This document shows, one piece after another, positions 12,935 through 25,984 of a stretch of 64,000 nucleotides of DNA (position 1 is its first letter; every line of letters begins with the position of its first letter). The notes beneath the pieces are model-generated. The model searched no databases. It had not been told where the DNA came from and was given only the letters and a program-made list of their open reading frames with translations. This stretch comes from Engraulis encrasicolus. Its lineage: Eukaryota; Chordata; Actinopteri; Clupeiformes; Engraulidae. The DNA lies in contig NC_085865.1 in NCBI RefSeq assembly GCF_034702125.1, positions 51,673,867-51,737,866 of the forward strand. Reading direction: 5' to 3'. The translations under genes and the position numbers were made by a program.

Positions 12935-13091
12935 AAAATGAATGACATTTGTGTGCGACTGTTTTTCTGTAGTCATCTTTGGCACTATTAATATTTGCTG
13001 GGGTAGTCATTCAGTGCTAGATCGTCTCTTCTCAAAAAATATTCTGTTAAATGTTCCAGTGAAGTAATAGGTAAGTTAATAAAGTGTAAAA

Positions 13092-13175
13092 TAAATTATT
13101 ATTATTATTATTATTATTATTGATGTTGTTGTTATTATTGTTATTATTATTATTATTGTTGTTGTTGTTGTTGTG
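13092..13175. repeat. (ATT)n/(GTT)n trinucleotide repeat
   Basis: ATT triplets pass into mixed GTT triplets. A second small AGT/AAT triplet array lies at about 13625-13650. Confidence 0.93.
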
Positions 13176-13549
13176 TATATATAGGCTATAGAACTTATTG
13201 TCATGCAGAGGACAGTTCATATTGATGCAAACACCCTCTTGCTTTCAGAGCTCAGGGAAGGACAGCCTGACAGTCAGAGGGGTAATAGTCTACATTACAT
13301 CACATTAAGTACGCCATAAACTAGCAAAGTCTCAAGAGCAACAGGACAGAAAGAGGCGAGTCAGTTACTACCAAAGGGAATGTGGGCAAAAAAACAATAT
13401 AAAAATAAAAACTGCTCTTTTTTATGTCCACAGCTAAAGCCTGAGTCATGTCAGCTTTCAATAGGGGAGCCATTTCAAGGTTGATCTCCTCATCAGTATT
13501 CAAGGATACATGTGAGTGAGAAGGGATATAGTATTTACACAATGCTCCT

Positions 13550-13920
13550 CTTTTTCCACAACAGCAACACAGTCCAAACAAAAGTTTATTTAGCCAAAAG
13601 ATGTTTAGCCAGACGGCTGGATAATAGTAGTAGTAGTAATAATAATAGTAGCCTATCATGAACTCTGATTCCAGTCTGCCCTTTAAAAAAAACACTAGCA
13701 GTAGGTAAAATAGTGCATTTCATTGAAAAGAATATGGACCTTTGTTGAACAACAACAGCGCAGTCCAAACAAAGCTTTGTCTCCCCAGAGTTGCTGAATA
13801 ACAATATCCTCAACTCATTTTGACACCTCCCTCAGTCTACAGGGTACCTGTTGTTTTTTAAAAACAGTAACAGCAGTCCAACACAGTCCAAACAAGATAT
13901 CTTTTGTCCAGACTTCCCAT
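13550..13920. repeat. Degenerate local repeat with CAGTCCAAACAAA motif
   Basis: The phrase AACAGC..CAGTCCAAACAA recurs near 13562, 13750 and 13878, each followed by a TTTGTC/TTTAGCC-type pyrimidine segment and ending near a CCAGA/CCCCAG motif. The copies are divergent and spaced 130-190 bp apart. This is an old local amplification of unknown origin. Confidence 0.5.
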
Positions 13921-14149
13921 ATTTGCCTCAATTCATTATCTCCATTTCATGCCCTTATGATGTCATGTTTTTTTTTAAATCTACCTGATCTTTTTAAACA
14001 ACAGCAGGCAAAGGAATGACTGCTGAGCACAGTACGGCAAGCCACATACTCGAAACACTCCACAAAGGACTCTGCTGAGAGCGTAAGCACAATGAAAAAT
14101 AATCATGCTGGAATGTAAAAGTGTGTGTGCGTGCATCTATAGTGGAGGG

Positions 14150-14860
14150 GACAAGAGTTGCCCACCCTCTCTTCTCTTCCCTCTCTGCTTTCTCTCTCTT
14201 TTACTCTAAATTCACCTAAATTTCACCTAAATTCTTGTCTCTTTCTCTTCCTCTCCCGCAATCTCCTACCGACCTCCCGGCCACTTCCCATTCACTCTAT
14301 GTAGAGGAAAAGAGAGGAAGGTGTGAATAGCAAAGTGGACAAAGATGAGGAAGCGCATGGGGAACAGAGGCATAAAGGGGTGACATGAGGAGAGAGAAGG
14401 AGAGGAGAAGGATGTGGAGACAGGGGAGTATAAAAGGGCCAGGCCAGAGAGGGGACAAAGAGAAAAGAGAGGAGAGGTGGATAGGGCAGAGGATAAAGAA
14501 AGGATGAGGAGAGGAGAACATGTGAGTGGGAGAGAGAACAGCATCATAACAAGACCAAGGAGGGTGAGGTGAGAGTTGATTGAGGAAGAGGGGCAGAGGA
14601 CATAAGAGATGAGCAGAGAGAGAGAGAGGTGGGAGAGAAAGAAAAGAATATCAAGGAAGAAAGAGACAAAATCATGAAATGAGAGGATGGGGATAACAAT
14701 GAACCCCCACTCAGGCATCTGCTACATGAAAGCGCTACCCTGAAAGCAGCAGGTTGTGTGTGCGTGCATATGTGTGTGCATGCTTGCGTGCGTGTGTGTA
14801 TGTGTGTATATGTGCGTGCATGCCTGTGTAACAGAGGCCAACTAGCAGAGTGTTGCATGG
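14150..14860 (-). repeat. C/T-rich dispersed repeat, reverse copy
   Basis: Read on the minus strand, the block 14270-14600 matches the repeat at 4620-5400. Shared phrases include CCTCCTTGGTCTTGTTATGA, CACCCCTTTATGCCTC and TTTGCTATTCACACCTTCCT. The plus strand is therefore purine-rich here. A 150-residue minus-strand open frame (14266-14718) is Leu/Ser/Phe low complexity and parallels the spurious frame in the other copy. A GTGC-rich tract covers 14755-14830. Confidence 0.6.
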
Positions 14861-15003
14861 AATGTTAGTCAACCTCCCTCCCGAAGCCCGGCTATCGGTA
14901 GCGCTGAGCAATCGAATTGGTCTTTAAGCTCAGCAGTATTGTGCTGTGACACCTGTGCTGTGACACACACGTGCATGCTTGCATGTAGTTGTGCGGATTT
15001 TCA

Positions 15004-15136
<133 letters not shown>

Positions 15137-15283
15137 GTGCATGCATGTGCATGTGTTGGTAAAATGGTGTGTGTATTATAAAAGACAAAGCAAAGCGGAA
15201 GGAAGACATCTGTTGTAGTTCGCTGTTTTGTATGGAGCAGAGGTTGCAGACAACAAGGTTACCCCTCATACTCCTTCTGTAAG

Positions 15284-15284
<1 letters not shown>

Positions 15285-15359
<75 letters not shown>
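15285..15359. repeat. (GT)n microsatellite, about 75 bp
   Basis: A pure GT run 150 bp downstream of the preceding GT array. Confidence 0.97.
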
Positions 15360-16293
15360 TGCACATGTGATTCCCTTTAGTCTTAAGGCACGTGGGCGGT
15401 ACAAAGTCACCCCATTCCTCAACCTGTGCATCTGTGCGTGTTGGAAGGCATGAAATGATGCCCTTTGTTTCTTCCAAGGTATTAAAAGGCTACAAAATAT
15501 ATAAAACCTTTAGTTTTTAAACTGTAGGGTCCGTTCCTTTGTTTGGTAGCTGACTTCCTGATTCCAATTTCACATGTGTTAATGGAATGGAAAATGCGTG
15601 TTACACTTTAAAGGCTGTGTGGCCTTTCTATTTGTCCCCACATCAGGCCTCTGTCTACTCAGGCATGCCTTCAGAGATAGGTGTTTCACACGCGACTGAA
15701 GAGAGAGAAAAAAACCTCCTCCACCTTTCATTTCCCCCAGTTATCAAGTTGGGCTTTTAAAGAGAAATCTATTCTTTCATTTCACTGAGCAATGGACTGG
15801 CCATGCCTTTCTTTGAGCAGTGTCAGATGTGTTTGATGAAATGTGATAAAAAAAAAACCTTTGATCTATTTTGAGAGACTTCTGTTGATGTCAAATGGAT
15901 GGAACATTTTTCTATTCAACCATTCTGCGGAAAGCGCGCAAATGAAAGACTAAAAGGAAGGGATAAGGACAGACAGAAACAGAGTGAGAGAGCAAGAAAA
16001 GAAAGAAAAAAGTGAAGAGAGACAGAAGTTTCTGGACAGAGAGATAGAGACACAAACAGACAGATAGAGAGAGAGAGAGACAGAGAGTGATCCATTGATG
16101 ACAACCCCCTCCTCATTTTTCCTCTCATCCTCGCCTCCTTCAAATCAATTCCAGAAATCATCTGACAATTATGGACAATTTGAGAAATATGATGTGTGAT
16201 CATGGAGTGAAGCCATAGACAAAAGCCATTAGTCACAATTATCTTTCCGTCATGGAGATTTAGTTTTGTATTGCAGGGTTTGCCAAGTCCCTC
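15360..16293. other. Unique DNA with a purine-rich tract
   Basis: No gene recognised. A GA/GACA-rich tract covers about 15950-16088. The rest is complex sequence. Confidence 0.4.
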
Positions 16294-16345
16294 GTGTGTG
16301 TGTGTGTGTGTGTGTGTTTGTGCGTGCGTGCGTGCGTGCGTGCGC
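16294..16345. repeat. (GT)n plus (GCGT)n microsatellite
   Basis: A short GT run is followed by five GCGT tetranucleotides. Confidence 0.93.
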
Positions 16346-17412
16346 TCCTATTTGAAAGCACTGCCATACAGTATGCACAGTAACAACTTGATGAAGAAAA
16401 GCCTTTTTGTAGGTTCTTTGGATAAACGTATTGAATAAATGTAATCTCGCCCATAAACATTTTAAACTGCCCCAAACAAATCGGAGTGTGTCCGAGCTGC
16501 AATGTGTCATCAGAGCCTGGCATTTCATTCTGACCTACTGTCACATTTCACACTCAGTACCTCACAGTGGCTTTGTCTAACAGGCTTTTGTTGTGGGGTG
16601 AAATTTAATTGGTTAGCGCTGATAAGATGAATGAAGTTGCATACACTACCAACACGCAAAAAGTCCACAACTCCAAAAAGACAAAAGTATCATAATGCAT
16701 AATTCACAGTGCATAATACACATAGTTCACATCACATAACGCTATCAATTTTCTGAAAATCTTCTGACTCGGACTTGACAATGACAAAGCAGAGAGTCCA
16801 TTGAAAAGTCAGTCTATTTTTTTAGAGAGTAAATATGTCAGTGAAATAATTGTGTTTTTACAAAATTAGGCATTTTATCAACGCCTTCAACTTGTTTCCT
16901 ACACTACATTATCATGTATTATACATGAGGGTTAATGCCACACAGATAAGATGATACGTATTGTTGGTTTCATGGTAAACATCATACATCAAATTAGCTA
17001 TTAAATTATACAATTGTGTAATTCATTATGAGCAGCGAGAAGAGATAAAAAAATACAACAAAAATAACAGGAATCATCATCATCATCATCATCATCATCA
17101 TAATCATCATCATCATCACCATCATGATCATCGAGGCTTCGCCCAGGCATGCAAACTGTAACTGAATTGTAACATCAGTATTGACATTGAATGCTAGCAC
17201 AATCAGAGGAAGCTGTGTTTTACTGAAATTTATTTAGGATTGATTGCCAGAGTGAAAGATTTTGGAGGATATTGCTCTCAGTCAGTCAGGTTATTTCCCT
17301 CTAAGAGAGACAAAGGGAAGAGTCAGAGCTGAGGGAAGAAGTGTAGAAAGATGAGGGGGAAAGTCAGGAAAGGTAGCTGGAAAGCAGGGATGGAAAGATT
17401 GAGCCAGTGAAG
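16346..17412. other. Unique AT-rich DNA with an (ATC)n triplet array
   Basis: An ATC triplet array with ATA/ACC interruptions lies at about 17076-17125. The rest is unique AT-rich sequence without a recognised gene. Confidence 0.45.
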
Positions 17413-17416
17413 AAAG

Positions 17417-17448
<32 letters not shown>

Positions 17449-17459
17449 GAAGAAGAATT
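17413..17459. repeat. (GAA)n trinucleotide repeat
   Basis: About 14 GAA triplets with one GTA interruption. Confidence 0.95.
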
Positions 17460-18944
17460 AACAAAAGTAGTGTGCGTGCGAGCGTGCGTAACTCTAGCCT
17501 TTGGATCCTTCAGTGAGAAACCTTTGATCCGTTCCAGCTTTTGGCCATACCTCAAGGCAACTTTATTCAACTGTCTACACCCAGACTGTCCTCATGCAAA
17601 GGCGTATTTATTTCACAGAATTGCAAAAAAAAATTCCATGTTGAAGTGCGACACCTTTGCAATTTAAGTCGTGCTATGTGTGTGTGAGTGCACGCCCACT
17701 TATGTGAACATTTTTCAACTCCTGCATTGCTTAAGACAATGTTCTGTAACTGTTGCACTATCAAGTGACCACCATGGTGAACAAGTACAGAATCTTTACA
17801 GAGCCTTGAAATATTAATGTCAGGAATTGCCTTTTGAGACTATTTTTAACAATGTGCTGTATTGAGGGAAAGTTCAGTTTTTTATTTCAAGCAGAGATAC
17901 GTATAAAGCCTCTCCTGACAGATCTCAAACTAAAATGTCAGGTCGGCTACATTGCCAAACAAGGCCAAGGACTAACTTGGTACAGCGAAACCTGCTTACA
18001 CCTGTTTTATGTTTTAAATGCCACTTTGCCTTGGCTAATTGCATTACTTTGACATTAAGATATTACAATTCCCATCGTAGAATTTGGCTGTTAGTTGAGT
18101 CGGGGGGTGGGGGGGTCGGGATGAGTTGTGAGGGGTGAGGTGTTATTTCTTTTAAACGATCAAAAATAAGTGTTAACCTTTGTTCTGTGCAAGAATTAGA
18201 GCTGCCACAATCCCCCTATCTCTAATATTAGTTTAATCCAGGCTTGCATAATGGCACCAAACAAATGCAATCAGTCTCATTAAGGGCAGATTACAGTTCT
18301 GCCTCTGCGTCCTTTGGGTCTGGTCGCAAACCACTTTTGCTGTTATGGATCTGCACACGAGGTCTCATGTCACGAGCCACATGAAAAGCGCAAGTTTCCT
18401 TCACTACATCGGCAAGCACTGCGGCCATTATTAAGCAAGGTAGCTCTCTATCTCATTTAGCTTAGTTTCACACAAACTGCAAAGGCAATGAACTGGTCAC
18501 ATTATTTGAATTACCAAGTCCGTTTTTACTTGCAGAAAATGCAAGCATAGAAACATTGAGTCTGCCGATGTGCATTTATTCGATGGAGAAACTAGGCTAC
18601 AGTACAGTAGTCAGACTACAGGCATTGTGCCGTGAGTCTTAAAATGATGCATTATTTGTTTGTTACTTGCAAATTCAGTCATTGTAGCTTAATTTATTTA
18701 CACACAGTAAAATGAAAGCATTGATATTGTATTTCGCAGGATATTTGCAGGTTTGCTCTCGCAAACTACGGTGCTGTACTGCCACAAGAACAAAGAAGTA
18801 GCGAGACGATCACAGCGCCTTTTTCTCTGCGACCTTTGTGGCCGTCTGATGTGTAGGATTTTTTTGAGGTGCATGACGACGTGCGCAGAACAGACACACA
18901 TTTGACGGACACAGAGGCTCTGCGCAAAAAAGCATAAATTAAGC
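17460..18944. other. Unique DNA, no gene recognised
   Basis: Complex sequence. The segments 18290-18440 and 18760-18930 are richer in CpG than their surroundings, but I find no frame with exon boundaries or a family motif. A G-run lies at about 18100-18120. Confidence 0.35.
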
Positions 18945-18948
18945 TTTA

Positions 18949-19012
18949 GTGTGTGTGTGTGTGTGTGTGCGTGTGCGTGTGCGTGTGCGTGTGCGTGTGC
19001 GTGTGCGTGTGC

Positions 19013-19063
<51 letters not shown>

Positions 19064-19067
19064 TGTG
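18949..19067. repeat. (GT)n, (GTGCGT)n and (GTGC)n compound microsatellite
   Basis: GT repeats pass into hexanucleotide GTGCGT units and then about 12 GTGC tetranucleotides, three related repeat phases in one tract. Confidence 0.96.
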
Positions 19068-19889
19068 GTTCAGAGGAAGGGGGACAACATTACATTACAT
19101 AACAGGCAACGATGACCTGGACAACACACCCCCTCGCACCCTAGCCCTTGCTGAAAACATATTTATAGCATGCTAATAAGCAACTTGCTTTTAGTGTGTT
19201 ATTGTCGTGATAATGTAGTAATAACACACTAATATCGCAAGTCAAATTTTTGTGTGTGCGAGTGTACGTGCAATCGCGCATGTATGTTTATGTTTGGTCT
19301 CACACCTGCTCAGTTTTGCAGTTTCAGACTCTGTATGTTTATCACTTGTTTAAGTTTCAACATGTTTTATGTGTGCTGTATTGGACAGAAATGACCCAAA
19401 TTCACCACAACCTGGGAAATGGTGTAATATGGTACCAAGCTAGGAACCATTTAATTCCATAACCCATAGCGCTCCTTACCACATGTAGCAGAGGTGCAAC
19501 ATTTGGCCCTCATTTGTCCCAGTAGGGTCGTTCTTGTGGAAACTCACAGCCTATATGGCTTACACTTCCATCTCCTCAAATGGAGTCCAGTTCATCCCTG
19601 CCTCCACCTCCATCTCTCTCTCTCTGCATCTTCACTCGCTTCCTCCCTCTCTTCTCTCTCTACCCCCACCCCACCCCTCATCTTCCTCCTCTCCTCCTGC
19701 TTATTTAGCACCCAGTGCAGAGGGCCAATAGCCAAAAGAGAGGGAGAGGGAGTATGTAGGTTTGAGATGTCAGGGGAGGGGTGACAAAGGTCAAATGGAA
19801 AGTATGTAACTCCCCCCTGTCCTGTTGGTGCTGACTGCTAAACAGTTGTTTCTCCACATGCAGCACTCTAGCTGTCAACAACGCTGCAT
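19068..19889. other. Unique DNA with a C/T-rich stretch
   Basis: No gene recognised. A pyrimidine-rich stretch covers about 19570-19715 and is followed by a purine-rich stretch to 19790. Confidence 0.35.
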
Positions 19890-20520
19890 GGAGGAGGGCT
19901 GAGCCGGGTAAGGAGGAGGGTGGGGGGTGGTAGTGCTTGCCAAGCATATATGAGCCAACACTTTCACACGTGTGGGAGTTTGCGTGCGTGTGTGTGCGTG
20001 CGTGCTTGCGTGTGTATGTCTGCATGTTTGCGTGTGTGTGGCCATTTGAATCTGTGTCAGTGTGTGTGTGGCCATTTGAATGTGTTTATCACAGGGTTGT
20101 AGCACCAAGTTATGGGCCTAATGTACAACCAGCTCCCATGGGTCCCCCCCATCAAAAAACCCTGCATACACAGCCTAACAATAACCTATTTTGGACTTAA
20201 AACCAGCTCCGCTACACATTTATTTATAAACCAAGACAGTGTGCTGCCCTTTCTTGGAGTGGGGTAAGATGGAGGGGTATGAGTAGAGGTGTAGGCAGGA
20301 TGGTGGTTGCCAAGCCTGTGCCAACACTTTCACTGGTGTGCATACTTGTGTGTGTGTGCTTGTGCGTGTGCGTGTGCGTGTGCATGTGCATGCGCGTGCG
20401 CATGTGTGTGTGCGCGCGCATGTGTGTGTGAGTGTGTGTGTGGCTGCATGATTGTCTGTGTGGCCATTTGAATCTGTGTCCCCATGTCTGTGTGTGGCCA
20501 TTTGAATGTGTTTGTCAGAC
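19890..20520. repeat. GT-rich tandem duplication, two diverged copies
   Basis: Copy 1 (about 19895-20095) and copy 2 (about 20255-20518) share the same order of blocks: a G-rich leader, TGCCAAGC followed by GCCAACACTTTCAC, a long GT/GTGC tract, then GTGGCCATTTGAATCTGTGT and finally GTGGCCATTTGAATGTGTTT. The spacing of about 360-420 bp differs because the GT tracts differ in length. The copies are diverged in the unique parts. Confidence 0.7.
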
Positions 20521-21113
20521 AGTGAGTGAGCAGGCCAGGGGAATCCTCCTGCCAGCCAAGTGAAGCCTGCCAGCTCCTGATTAAACTGGACCTCCACCCT
20601 CATCTGATTTCTCTCCCCAAATCTGGCCCAGTTATTCCCCTGTACACAGCATGCACCTCTCCCTTGGGAGGAGACTTTATCCACTTAGCCCCAGGCAGCA
20701 CGGGGGAGGAAAAAATAGAGAAAAAATGAAAATGCATCCTGATGGTGGTCCATACGGATTTGACAAATAAGCACATTTAGCAATCTCTGCAGAGCGTGCT
20801 GATTGCTGGGGAATCATATAAGGATAATGCTTGTGTCCGTGCGAAAGTGCCGGCTTCATCAGTCTGAATGAGAAATTGCTTTGCAGGTGAGTGAGGGGAG
20901 GCGGTGTGGAGAGGGGTGAGGGATGTGAAAGTGGCTGCTTGGTGGCTTTTGCCCGTTAATGGGATTTTTCTGCTTCAGAGATGGGGATATGCTGAACCCA
21001 ACCATCCATCCGGATTTATGCATTCCTGCCTGCCACACACAGATGCATGTAGCACACTGGCGAGAGGGGACGTTGTTTACTTTCCATATGGAAATGTAAG
21101 ATGTAGTGTATGC
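20521..21113. other. Unique DNA
   Basis: Complex non-repetitive sequence without a recognised gene. It could contain conserved non-coding sequence, which cannot be tested here. Confidence 0.3.
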
Positions 21114-22587
21114 AGGGGCGGAGTGGCCCACCTTTTCCCACCGGGAGAATTTTCCCCTTGGCGGCCCTCTTTAAAAAAAAAAAAAAACAGAAAAAAAACC
21201 AAAGCGAACAACATGGCTTCCTAACCAAAAAGACAAAAGCCACGAAATCTGCAGTCGTACTACATGTGAACAAGTGGAGAATTGTAGCCTACACCTTGAT
21301 GAAATGCACAGCCAGTGGTGTAGTCTACGTAAAACGCAGGTATACGCACCCATTTCAAAATTTCAGGGATTACAGTATACCCACTTAAAATTGATTGATC
21401 CATTATTTACAATAGCACAAATATATACAGTACACATCAAAAAATGCTCAAATATACAGTATATCCACTTCAAAAAGTAGACTACACCACTGGAGCCATC
21501 ATCACAGTCCAAAGCATTCATAGGCCTACTAGGTTAGGCTACATCACGCTACTGATCCATGCAAATGTGCACTCCACAGTCATTTTTGACCGTTTGAAAT
21601 TGAAATATCGTGAGCATGGGCACAAAGTTTTGAGTATGGGGATTTTTAGAAGAGTAGGCTTACAAAATATAGTATAGTAGCCTAGCTTACAGAAAGTCTG
21701 TCTACATTGTGCAATAAACCCACCATGCAGCAAATAAGCCAAACCTAGCTACTTCAAAGCTCAACCATAAGTCAACAAAATGTATAACCTAACGGTGTAG
21801 GCCTACCTTAAAACGCTGTCTTCGTCGCAGCAAATGTCTTTGTTTCTTGCAATCACTCTACTTTAATCCACAGCTTAGCCTACACACCCTAGCACGTCAC
21901 ATCAGAATCTTGTGTGGTAATTATTTTGTTCCATTTCTTCAGACATAGGCTACATCCTAAATGTACCACATATAAATATATGTATGATAATAATATTATT
22001 TCGACTATAAGGAGATATACTGGTAGTTCTAACAAATCAAAACAAAACCCATTGCTTCTGTTAGGTGCAGTTATCTTCCTTACCACTTGGTGGAGTCTGT
22101 TCGTAACCCAATTCAATAACCATAGAGCAAGTGAATCTGGACTGGAAAGACTGTAAACTGTAACAGTCGTGTGGAAATCGGAAAATAACTCATAATTTAT
22201 TAATATTTCCATCCTTTGGTAACCAATCTACATATCACAGGTTCTTCAAATACTGAAAACGAAACTGTGTTACTAAGATCTTGTAAACTTCCGCGATCTA
22301 CGGTGTATGAAAATTATCAGTAGCGAAGGGGTGTGGCCAATTTACTTACTTCACACCGTCAGTGAGGTATTGCCGTCTGGTATACGGTAGGCCTATAAAT
22401 ACTAACTAGTCAGCCGGTATACTAAATATATGGGGAAGCGGAGAGTTGGAAGTCAGTGCATGTAGGCCTGAGTTCAATTTCTAACTTACAGGGCCGGACT
22501 AGACGGCAGGGCGGCTGCGTTGTTACATTACATGGCCGCGGCCCACCGGGACAAGTCCCCGATGTCCCGATGGCCACTCCGCGCCTG
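21114..22587. mobile_element. Possible DNA transposon with CAGG..CGGAGTGGCC ends
   Basis: The left end CAGGGGCGGAGTGGCCCACC is imperfectly complementary to the right end ATGGCCACTCCGCGCCTG at about 22570-22587. Directly inside the right end is an inner motif CAGGGCCGGACTAG (22490), so 22490-22587 can also fold on its own as a 98-bp MITE. CACCGGGA occurs near both ends. No clear target duplication is seen (AGTGTATG versus AGTGCAGT). A separate foldback element is nested inside. Either one 1.47-kb element or two related small ones would explain the pattern. Confidence 0.45.
21312..21493. mobile_element. 182-bp foldback MITE, CCAGTGGTGTAGTCTAC ends
   Basis: The ends are a perfect 17-bp inverted repeat (21312-21328 and 21477-21493). 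Inside, CGCAGGTATACGCACCC, ACAGTATACCCACTT and ACAGTATATCCACTT are related segments that extend the pairing. I see no convincing target duplication. It is a non-autonomous terminal-inverted-repeat element. Confidence 0.7.
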
Positions 22588-22666
22588 AGTGCAGTTTGTT
22601 TGTGCACCTAAGCATGGAGAAGGCCTGATCTCTCTCTCTGTGCCATACCCCCCTGATACATGAGCT

Positions 22667-23131
22667 CAGTGGTTCCCAAACTTTTTCTGCCGGGACCGCC
22701 CTTTTGCACCTAAGAATATTTTTGCGACTCCCACCCCACATGTTCCAAATGACAAACATTATTTGTCTTTCAATATTGCTAAACTCTAATTTGATGTTCA
22801 AAGGAGAATCAGAAAGTATTATATGCCTTATTTGGGTATTGTTACTGTTAACCTAGGCTAACTATTAACCTGTGCGACTCCCACAATTAGTAATATTCAC
22901 GACGCATTTGTCATGATGATAGGTTGCAACATTGCTGAACTCAAATGTGATGTGCAAAGGAAATTCAGAAAATAAGTACAGGCATCATAAGTGAGTAATG
23001 TTACTAATTAACTGATGGAGTCATGTCAACTATTAACCTGTGTTTCCCTCCATTTTTACAAAAAAGTCCAGTCTACAGGTATCTGTGACCAGCCTGCAGT
23101 ATCTTCGTGCCCCCCTGTTTGGGAACAACTG
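22667..23131. mobile_element. hAT-type MITE with 8-bp duplication
   Basis: The left end CAGTGGTTCCCAAAC and the right end GTTTGGGAACAACTG are inverted complements with one mismatch, a classic hAT (Charlie-type) terminus. The 8 bp outside are CATGAGCT (22659-22666) and CATTAGTT (23132-23139), 6 of 8 identical, as expected for an aged hAT target duplication. The body contains an internal duplication: GCGACTCCCAC at 22724 and 22874, ACTATTAACCTGTG at 22861 and 23029, and AACATTGCT/AATATTGCT plus GATGT(G/T)CAAAGGA in both halves. No transposase is encoded. Confidence 0.8.
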
Positions 23132-23139
23132 CATTAGTT

Positions 23140-23774
23140 CATAATATTACAGATTTATAAAGAGGCATAGCTTAAGGGAAATGGATCCTACATAGTTAAC
23201 ACAATGTGCCAAACCATGCAGCAATGATTCACCCGTCTACTTACATGCTTTCTTATCCCTTTTCATACTGTTCTTGTGAAACTGAAGCTGAAAAATGAAC
23301 TAAAGATAAATGTACATTTCCTCCTACTCAGGGGAGCGTATCATTCACACCATCTATCTCATTACTGAGTTGATGGTCTAGTTGCTAACAGATGTATCTT
23401 TCGAGTGTGTAATGACATTGCAGAGAATGAGAAGAGTCTTTACACAGACTACTCAGAAAATAATTTGTACCTACAGCAAAGCACAGCTGAAATATAAACT
23501 CACCTTGGAAAAGTTTAGTGAGTGCATGATCTTTCAAATGTTCTTCTAAACTGTGTGTGTGTATATATAATTGCCTTACTGTATGTATGACATGGATGAA
23601 GTCAGTTTTGCATCAGGTGTCAGTATGCATTTGGCTCTAGGTACCATGAGTTAAAGAACCTGCATATCTCCTCTTCATGTTTCATTCATTAAATACATTA
23701 ATTTATCAGCATTTTCATCCAATTGAATATAAGAGCCTCTCATAGGCAAGGGAATAAGTTATACAAAGTGCACA
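23140..23774. other. Unique AT-rich DNA
   Basis: Nothing beyond short open frames is seen. No repeat family is recognised. Confidence 0.4.
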
Positions 23775-23797
23775 TGCGTGCGCGCACACGCACACGC

Positions 23798-23871
<74 letters not shown>

Positions 23872-23884
23872 ACACACACACACA
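23775..23884. repeat. CA microsatellite with CG run
   Basis: GCACAC units, a long CA run, a CGCGCGCGCG block near 23856-23868, then more CA. The alternating CG/CA composition is Z-DNA-prone. Confidence 0.96.
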
Positions 23885-24035
23885 GAGGGAGACAGAGAGG
23901 AAGAGGGAGAGACAGGGAGAGACAATGTTCCAGAGCTCCTACAACTTTATACTACCCTACAAGTGGTATAAGCTCAGCAAAGGATTCAAACCAGATTCAC
24001 CTTAGGATGATAGTCTCTTGAACAGATACATGTTA

Positions 24036-24116
24036 GTCTGCCACTCTATTCCAATAGGGTCATTTGTCTGTGATGTCTGCCACTCCATTCCAATAGAGTC
24101 ACTTGTCTGTGATGTC
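24036..24116. repeat. 39-bp tandem repeat, two copies
   Basis: CTGCCACTC(T/C)ATTCCAATAG begins at 24038 and again at 24077. Both copies continue with AGTC/GGTCA(T/C)TTGTCTGTGATGT. Confidence 0.8.
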
Positions 24117-24159
24117 ATTATGATGTGCCCTTGGAGATGGTTCTAAAACCCCACCTGAG

Positions 24160-24299
24160 TATAAAGACACTCATTTAGCAGCAGGACACTGAAGAGTACA
24201 GTTGGATTATTGTTTCCTCTTGGACATTTACACACGCCTCACATAGTGTGGGACTCAGATGGACAGCAAAAGTCAGGGGTGCAGGCCAATCATCATGCT
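24160..24299 (+). promoter_or_regulatory. Weak candidate promoter and first exon
   Basis: A consensus TATAAAG lies at 24160-24166. About 95 bases downstream is an ATG (24259) opening 13 codons (MDSKSQGCRPIIM) that run into a perfect GTAAGT splice donor at 24300. The arrangement looks like a TATA-driven first exon. However, the next plausible acceptor after the CT microsatellite does not continue in the right frame, and I recognise no protein. Chance is a serious alternative. Confidence 0.2.
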
Positions 24300-24380
24300 G
24301 TAAGTACATGAACATCAACACAGCATTATCATATCAGTATGCATAGGTTTTATAGCTCAACTTCAACATGAAGACACACA

Positions 24381-25541
<1,161 letters not shown>

Positions 25542-25629
25542 GTGTCAAACTCACATTGACTGAGGGTCAAAATTGATATATGGAGTGGGTCAAACTCAAT
25601 ATTTTTTTAAAATTGAAAACTAAAATTGT

Positions 25630-25630
<1 letters not shown>

Positions 25631-25717
<87 letters not shown>
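25631..25717. repeat. (CA)n microsatellite, about 87 bp
   Basis: A pure CA run, after a GCGC shoulder, inside the degraded hAT-like element. Confidence 0.97.
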
Positions 25718-25719
<2 letters not shown>

Positions 25720-25984
25720 TAATAGTCATTTGAGGCATTACATTGCAAAATTAATTTTTGTATAGGTTGAAAAAGTAGGCCTATGTCCCTTAAAATATTT
25801 GAATGGCAAGAACTCACACACCGGTGATAGTCATTTTCAGTAATGATACGCAAAAGTCAAAAATGGTGGATACACCATTTTCCAAATATTTTTAAATTTC
25901 ACAGGCAGATTCATAGTTCAAATACACATGTACTTTTGCATATAAGTGTGAGCTGTTTCACTGGTCTGACCCCACTCCTGTGAC

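Noticed and set aside
18342..18440. Short ATG frame in a CpG-richer patch followed by AAGGTAGC
   Set aside because: The frame closes before the donor-like site and no acceptor or conservation evidence exists.
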